This document shows, piece after piece, positions 59,870-64,000 of a DNA stretch of 64,000 bases (position 1 is the stretch's first letter; every line of letters begins with the position of its first letter). A model generated the notes under the pieces. It had not been told where the DNA came from, ran no database searches, and was given only the letters and a program-made list of their open reading frames with translations. Origin of the DNA: JALZKA01 sp963754045 (lineage in GTDB: Bacteria > Actinomycetota > Thermoleophilia > Solirubrobacterales > 70-9); assembly GCA_963754045.1 (NCBI GenBank), contig CAVWEN010000001.1, forward strand, positions 1 to 64,000, read 5' to 3'. Both the position numbers and the translations under genes were made by a program.

Positions 59870-62800
59870 TACAGCCGCCGCCACCGGATTCGCCGATAGG
59901 GCGTCCACGAGCCCCCGCGAAGCAGCCAGCCTCGGCTCCGGCTCGTCAGGGACGCGCAGTGACAGCGTCCGCTTCGACGTTTCGTACATCGCTTCGGGGA
60001 TGCGCTCGCGAATCGCCGCGACGGCCGCCGAGTCGAGCTCGATTGGCGAGATCGACAGGCGCCCGCCGCGAACCTCCGCCACCCGTCCGCCCGCCTTGCC
60101 GACCTCGATCCGCACCCGCTGGAGCTCGAGCAGCGCCTCGACCGGCTCGGGCACCGGTCCGAAGCGGTCGCGCAGCTCCTCACGCAGAGCACGCAGCTCG
60201 CCTGGTTCGCGGGCCGAGGCGATCCGGCGGTGGAGATCGATCTTCGCCGTCTCGTACGGGATGAACTCGTTCGGTACGTAGGCGCTGACGTCGATGTCAA
60301 CCCGCACCTGGGACTCGGCCTCGGCCTCCTCGCCGGATCCGGCCCGCAACGCCTCGGTGGCCTCCTCCAGCATCGAGAGGTAGAGCTCGAACCCGATCGC
60401 GGCGACGTGGCCGGACTGCTCGTCGCCCAGCAGGTCGCCGGCGCCGCGCAACTCGAGGTCGCGCATCGCGATGGCGAAGCCGGAGCCCAGCTCCGTGTGG
60501 TCGGACAGGGTTGCCAGACGCGCTGCCGCGTCGGCCGAGAGCGACTCGCTCGTCGGGTGAAGCATGTAAGCGAAGGCGCGCTCGCGTGAACGCCCGACGC
60601 GCCCGCGGATCTGGTAGGCCTGTGCCAGGCCAAGGAGATCGGCGCGCTCGACCACAAGGGTGTTCGCCTGGGGGATGTCCAAGCCGGACTCGATGATCGT
60701 CGTCGCGACCAGACAGTCGGCACCGCCACGCAGGAACGAGAGCATCGTGTCCTCCAGCTCACTCGGCTCCATCTGTCCGTGCGCCTCGGCGAAGCGGACG
60801 CCCGGACACAGCGCGCGCAGGCGCTCCGCCGCCTCATGGAGTGTGTCGACACGGTTGTGGAGGAAGAAGACCTGGCCGCCACGGTCCACCTCACGGCGAA
60901 TCGCCTTGCCGACCAGGTCCTCGTCGTAGGGGCCGACATAGGTGCGAATCGGACGGCGACCCTCGGGCGGCGTCTCGATCACCGAGATATCGCGCAGGCC
61001 CGCCAGGCTCATCTGAAGCGTGCGCGGAATCGGCGTTGCCGACATCGAGATCACGTCCACGCGGAGCTTGAGCTGACGCAGCAGCTCCTTCTGCTTGACC
61101 CCGAAACGCTGCTCCTCGTCCACGATCAGCAGGCCCAGCTCCTTCGCACGGATATCGCGTGAGAGGAGGCGGTGGGTGCCGATCAGCACATCGAGGGTGC
61201 CATCGGCAAAGCGGGCCAGCGTTGTCTTGATCTCCGCCGGCTTGCGCAGACGTGAGACCGCCTCGACCTCGAACGGCAGATCGGCGAAGCGCTCGCGAAA
61301 AGTCCCCAGGTGCTGCTGGGCGAGGATGGTGGTCGGCACGAGCATCATCACCTGCTTGCCGTCCTCGGCGGCCTTGACGGCGGCGCGCAGCGCGACCTCG
61401 GTCTTGCCGTAGCCCACGTCGCCGCAGATCAGCCGGTCCATCGGGCGCTCGCCCTCCATGTCGGCACGCGTGGCCTCGATCGCCTCGAGCTGATCGGCCG
61501 TCTCCCGGAACGGGAACGAGCGCTCGAGCGCCATCGCGTACTCCCCGTCGGGCGGGAACGAGTGCCCGCGCCGTGCGGCTCGCTCGGCGTAGAGGTTCAA
61601 CAGGTCTCCGGCGAGCTGGCGGGCGGCGCGACGGGCGCGAGCCTTGACGGCGTCCCAGCGCTTCGAGCCCAGCGCCGAGAGCTGGGGTTCGTCGCCGCCG
61701 ACGCCGACGTAGCGCGAGATCTTGGTGAGCTGCTCGGTCGGTGCGAAAACGCGGTCCGAGCCCTTGTACTCGAGCTCTAGATAGTCACGGGTGACGTCGC
61801 CGACGGTCTTCGTCTCGAAGCCGGCGAAGCGCGCGACGCCGTGCTCGGAGTGGACGACGTGGTCCCCGACCCGCAGGTCGGCCATCGAGGCGAGCGAGCT
61901 GCGCACGGTGGGATCCGTGGAGACACGCCTGTGGACAAGTTTTCGGAACGGGTAGACGGCGAGCTTGAGCGACGGCGCGACAAACCCGTCCCGGAGCGAA
62001 CCCTCGGCAAAGGCGACGCCGGGATCGGCGGGAATGGTCCCGCCGCTCAGCATCGACGCCTCCAGGCGCTGGAGGTTGAAACGTGCACGTTCGGCCTCGC
62101 CGCGGTGCTCGAAGGCAACGACCACGCGGTAGCCGGAGCGCACCTCACGCTCGAGCACCGGCTCTGCCTCGCCGATCGAACGCGCCGATGAGGCCGGCGC
62201 CTGGGCGCGGAAGGCCAGATCGTCAGATTCGCCCTTCGCGTTGAGACGCAGCAACGCGCGCTCGGCTAGCGGCTCCGCCACGTCCACGTAGAGGCTGCGG
62301 GCGTCGCTGGCGTGCATCGCGGCGGTCACGTCCTCCCAGTGGTCGCGGAGGGCGGGCTCGATCTCTTCGGCCCCGGCGACCAGAACAGCTGCGTCGTCGC
62401 CGACCAGATCGAGCGGAGCGCGAAAGGAGTCGATCGGGAGGAGCTGGCCGATGTCGGGGCGCTCGTCGTCTTCGAGGGTTGCCTCGGCGAGCACGCGGTG
62501 CTCGGATGCCAGCTCGGCCGCGGGCGAGAGCTCGATCGCCTCGGCTTCCCCCAGCGAACGCTGGGTGAAGGTCGAGAACCAGCGAATCGACTCGATCTCG
62601 TCGCCGAACAGCTCAATGCGCGCGGCGCGGTCCTCGGTTGCGGGGAAGACGTCGAGGATGTCGCCGCGGATCGCGAACTGGCCGCGCTCCTCCACCTGCT
62701 CGGCGCGCTCGTAGCCCGCATCGGCGAGCAACTCCGCGGCGAAGGTGAGGTCGATCTCCTCCCCCACCCGCAGCCCGAACCCCTCGGGCCGGAGCGATGC

Positions 62801-63199
62801 GTCGGGAACGCATTCGGCCAGCGCCACCGCGCTGGCAACGATCACGTCCGGGTCGGCGCGGCCGAGGGCGTCCAGCGCCGCGATTCGCAGCCCCACGAGG
62901 TGAGGCGGGGGTGCGATCTGGGAGGCATAGCCGGTGCCGCGCGCCGGGTAGTGACGCACCCGCCGCGGCGCGAGCCAGGTGCTGAGGTCGCGCGCGAGGT
63001 CGCGCGCGGCGACGTCGTCCGGCGCCACCACGACCACGGGGCCATCGGCAAAGAGGTCGGGGTCGTCGCTCAGCGCCGCGAGGAGAAATGGCTGGAGCGA
63101 GCCGGAGACGAGCGCCGAACCGCGGGCACGCGTGGCTTCGACCAGGTGCGGGTAGGCGTCGCCTTCGCGAGCGAGTGGGAGCAGGCCGCGAAGTGACAC
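59867..63199 (-). CDS. mfd: Transcription-repair coupling factor Mfd
   Basis: This 1110-residue Mfd removes stalled RNA polymerase and recruits UvrA. Domains in order: UvrB-like N-terminal region (about 1-300), RNA-polymerase-interacting domain near 470-530 (DYLELEYKGSDRVFAPTEQL), then the RecG-like translocase. The translocase shows Walker A CGDVGYGKTEVALRAA near 595, LIVDEEQRFGVKQKELL, the TRG-type SATPIPRTLQMSLAGLRDIS and QIRGRVGRSRERAFAYM, ending in the TRCF C-terminal domain. GTG 63199 has TAACCT exactly 7 nt upstream. Length is slightly short of E. coli (1148). The foldase gene follows after 13 nt. Confidence 0.97.
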   Translation of the reverse strand: MSLRGLLPLAREGDAYPHLVEATRARGSALVSGSLQPFLLAALSDDPDLFADGPVVVVAPDDVAARDLARDLSTWLAPRRVRHYPARGTGYASQIAPPPHLVGLRIAALDALGRADPDVIVASAVALAECVPDASLRPEGFGLRVGEEIDLTFAAELLADAGYERAEQVEERGQFAIRGDILDVFPATEDRAARIELFGDEIESIRWFSTFTQRSLGEAEAIELSPAAELASEHRVLAEATLEDDERPDIGQLLPIDSFRAPLDLVGDDAAVLVAGAEEIEPALRDHWEDVTAAMHASDARSLYVDVAEPLAERALLRLNAKGESDDLAFRAQAPASSARSIGEAEPVLEREVRSGYRVVVAFEHRGEAERARFNLQRLEASMLSGGTIPADPGVAFAEGSLRDGFVAPSLKLAVYPFRKLVHRRVSTDPTVRSSLASMADLRVGDHVVHSEHGVARFAGFETKTVGDVTRDYLELEYKGSDRVFAPTEQLTKISRYVGVGGDEPQLSALGSKRWDAVKARARRAARQLAGDLLNLYAERAARRGHSFPPDGEYAMALERSFPFRETADQLEAIEATRADMEGERPMDRLICGDVGYGKTEVALRAAVKAAEDGKQVMMLVPTTILAQQHLGTFRERFADLPFEVEAVSRLRKPAEIKTTLARFADGTLDVLIGTHRLLSRDIRAKELGLLIVDEEQRFGVKQKELLRQLKLRVDVISMSATPIPRTLQMSLAGLRDISVIETPPEGRRPIRTYVGPYDEDLVGKAIRREVDRGGQVFFLHNRVDTLHEAAERLRALCPGVRFAEAHGQMEPSELEDTMLSFLRGGADCLVATTIIESGLDIPQANTLVVERADLLGLAQAYQIRGRVGRSRERAFAYMLHPTSESLSADAAARLATLSDHTELGSGFAIAMRDLELRGAGDLLGDEQSGHVAAIGFELYLSMLEEATEALRAGSGEEAEAESQVRVDIDVSAYVPNEFIPYETAKIDLHRRIASAREPGELRALREELRDRFGPVPEPVEALLELQRVRIEVGKAGGRVAEVRGGRLSISPIELDSAAVAAIRERIPEAMYETSKRTLSLRVPDEPEPRLAASRGLVDALSANPVAAAV

Positions 63200-63212
63200 G
63201 CCGCTCAGGTTA
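63197..63212 (-). promoter_or_regulatory. Leaderless promoter of mfd
   Basis: Minus-strand TAACCT (63212-63207), the 7-nt spacer GAGCGGC and then the GTG at 63199 give a leaderless transcript. The 68-nt gap back to the hydratase stop holds no other clear feature. Confidence 0.55.
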
Positions 63213-63267
63213 GGCGGCCACCCTCCCCGCCGAACGCGCGATTTTCACCGCGGTGAGGGGACGATCG

Positions 63268-63996
63268 CTACTTCGGCGGGTGGGGGCCGGGCAGGCCCGG
63301 GCCCGCGGCGGCCCATTCGACCTGCCCGACACCCTCGTCGCGCGAGCGCTCGACCACGCCGTCCCAACCGTGGAGCATCGTTTTCAGGCGAGCGACCGCC
63401 TCGGGCGGGTGCGTGGCGCAGCTGGCGGCAAGCGCCAGCGCGACCTCCTCGGTGCGGGCAGCGGGAGCGACCTTGTGAACCAGGCCCCAGCGCAGCGCCT
63501 CATCGGCCGCAACCTCCTTCGAGGTCAGCAGCAGGTACTTCGCGATCGACAGGCCGCACAGCGTGACCAGGCGGGCGGGCCCCACCGGCACGCCCAGCGC
63601 GGCACCGGGGAAGCGCAGCCGCAGGTTCGAACCACCGACGCGAACGTCGCAGGCAACCGCGATCTCGGCGCCACCGCCCACGCATGCGCCATGGCAGGCG
63701 GCCACCGTCGGCTTCGGAAACTCGACGAGTTGGTCGTAGAGGTCGGCGAAGAGCTGCATGCGGCGCACCTGCCCGTCGTGATCGAGTACCTCGCGCACGT
63801 CGGCGCCGGCGGAGAGCCCAAGGTGATCGGTCGAGGAGACGACGAGGGCACGCACCTCGGCGTCACCGCGCGCGGTGGCGAGGTGGGCGAGCAACTCCTC
63901 GAGCATCGGGGTGTTGATCGCGTTGCGTGAATCGGGCCGGTCGAGCTGCACCAGCGCGACACCCTCCTCCACCGAGTAGTTCGTGAGCTCACCCAT
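63268..63996 (-). CDS. Enoyl-CoA hydratase/isomerase family protein
   Basis: This 242-residue crotonase-fold enzyme has RPDSRNAINTPMLEELLAHL at the start and an oxyanion-hole segment VVSSTDHLGLSAGADVREVL, where crotonases normally read 'FSAGxD'. The helix PTVAACHGACVGGGAEIAVA is followed by the FPGAALGVPVG loop, but the catalytic Glu positions of ECH are partly replaced (GVPVGPARL in place of the usual GxxPxxG-Glu context). The exact reaction is therefore uncertain. ATG 63996 starts a normal-length protein and is the last base pairs of the window; upstream context is not visible. Confidence 0.85.
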   Translation of the reverse strand: MGELTNYSVEEGVALVQLDRPDSRNAINTPMLEELLAHLATARGDAEVRALVVSSTDHLGLSAGADVREVLDHDGQVRRMQLFADLYDQLVEFPKPTVAACHGACVGGGAEIAVACDVRVGGSNLRLRFPGAALGVPVGPARLVTLCGLSIAKYLLLTSKEVAADEALRWGLVHKVAPAARTEEVALALAASCATHPPEAVARLKTMLHGWDGVVERSRDEGVGQVEWAAAGPGLPGPHPPK

Positions 63997-64000
63997 CGTC

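Noticed and set aside
59854..60939. N-terminal extension of the PpiC foldase into mfd
   Set aside because: It is out of frame with the conserved Mfd C-terminal domain, Ser/Arg-rich and without homology. A good GTG with a -10 exists at 59853.

Overview
The window is a contiguous piece of a very GC-rich bacterial chromosome. Three traits point to Actinomycetota: GTG/TTG starts are frequent, several promoters place a TANNNT -10 exactly 7 nt before the start codon (the leaderless arrangement), and the housekeeping order is enoyl-CoA hydratase / mfd / SurA-like foldase / mazG / eno / divIC-ftsB. A csrA gene, ECF sigma factors fused to anti-sigma-like tails and ELWxxDGT proteins would fit the deep-branching Thermoleophilia/Solirubrobacterales, but that placement is an inference. 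I see no transposase, integrase, phage gene or CRISPR array.

Layout. 1-15.5 kb: initiator tRNA, a secreted cupredoxin and multicopper oxidase pair, Ppx/GppA, a VanZ-RDD membrane protein, a GNAT enzyme, a small secreted protein, an ECF sigma fusion, a frameshifted TPP enzyme, a secreted ELWxxDGT repeat protein, a membrane adenylate cyclase, two envelope proteins, an aldehyde dehydrogenase, an SRPBCC protein and tRNA-Leu. 15.5-27.4 kb: a second ECF sigma fusion, a NarL-type response regulator and kinase, a sugar-phosphate transferase that could prime a surface glycan, an MBL-fold hydrolase, a second GNAT enzyme, an O-methyltransferase, a zinc-ribbon rhomboid-like protein, a YbdK-type ligase, class I aldolase, a staphylococcal-type nuclease, CsrA and small unknowns.

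27.4-56.1 kb is a surface-polysaccharide island and the most distinctive part of the window. It encodes seven sulfotransferases of three sequence types plus a relic of another, two exported sulfatases with formylglycine motifs, a Wzx-like flippase, a MurG-like glycosyltransferase, an OafA-type acyltransferase with an SGNH domain, two GT-A glycosyltransferases that share a 646-bp block with one mismatch, two related proteins paired divergently with them, a LicD-methyltransferase fusion, and two large polytopic GT-C-like proteins. Genes are packed in overlapping, translationally coupled runs on alternating strands. The simplest reading is assembly, export, sulfation, acylation and trimming of a sulfated cell-surface glycan, with ongoing duplication and gene conversion diversifying the enzymes. 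No PAPS-synthesis gene is present, so the sulfate donor must be made elsewhere.

56.1-64 kb returns to housekeeping genes on the minus strand: a DivIC/FtsB-like protein, enolase, MazG (apparently starting at CTG), a PpiC-domain foldase, Mfd and an enoyl-CoA hydratase.
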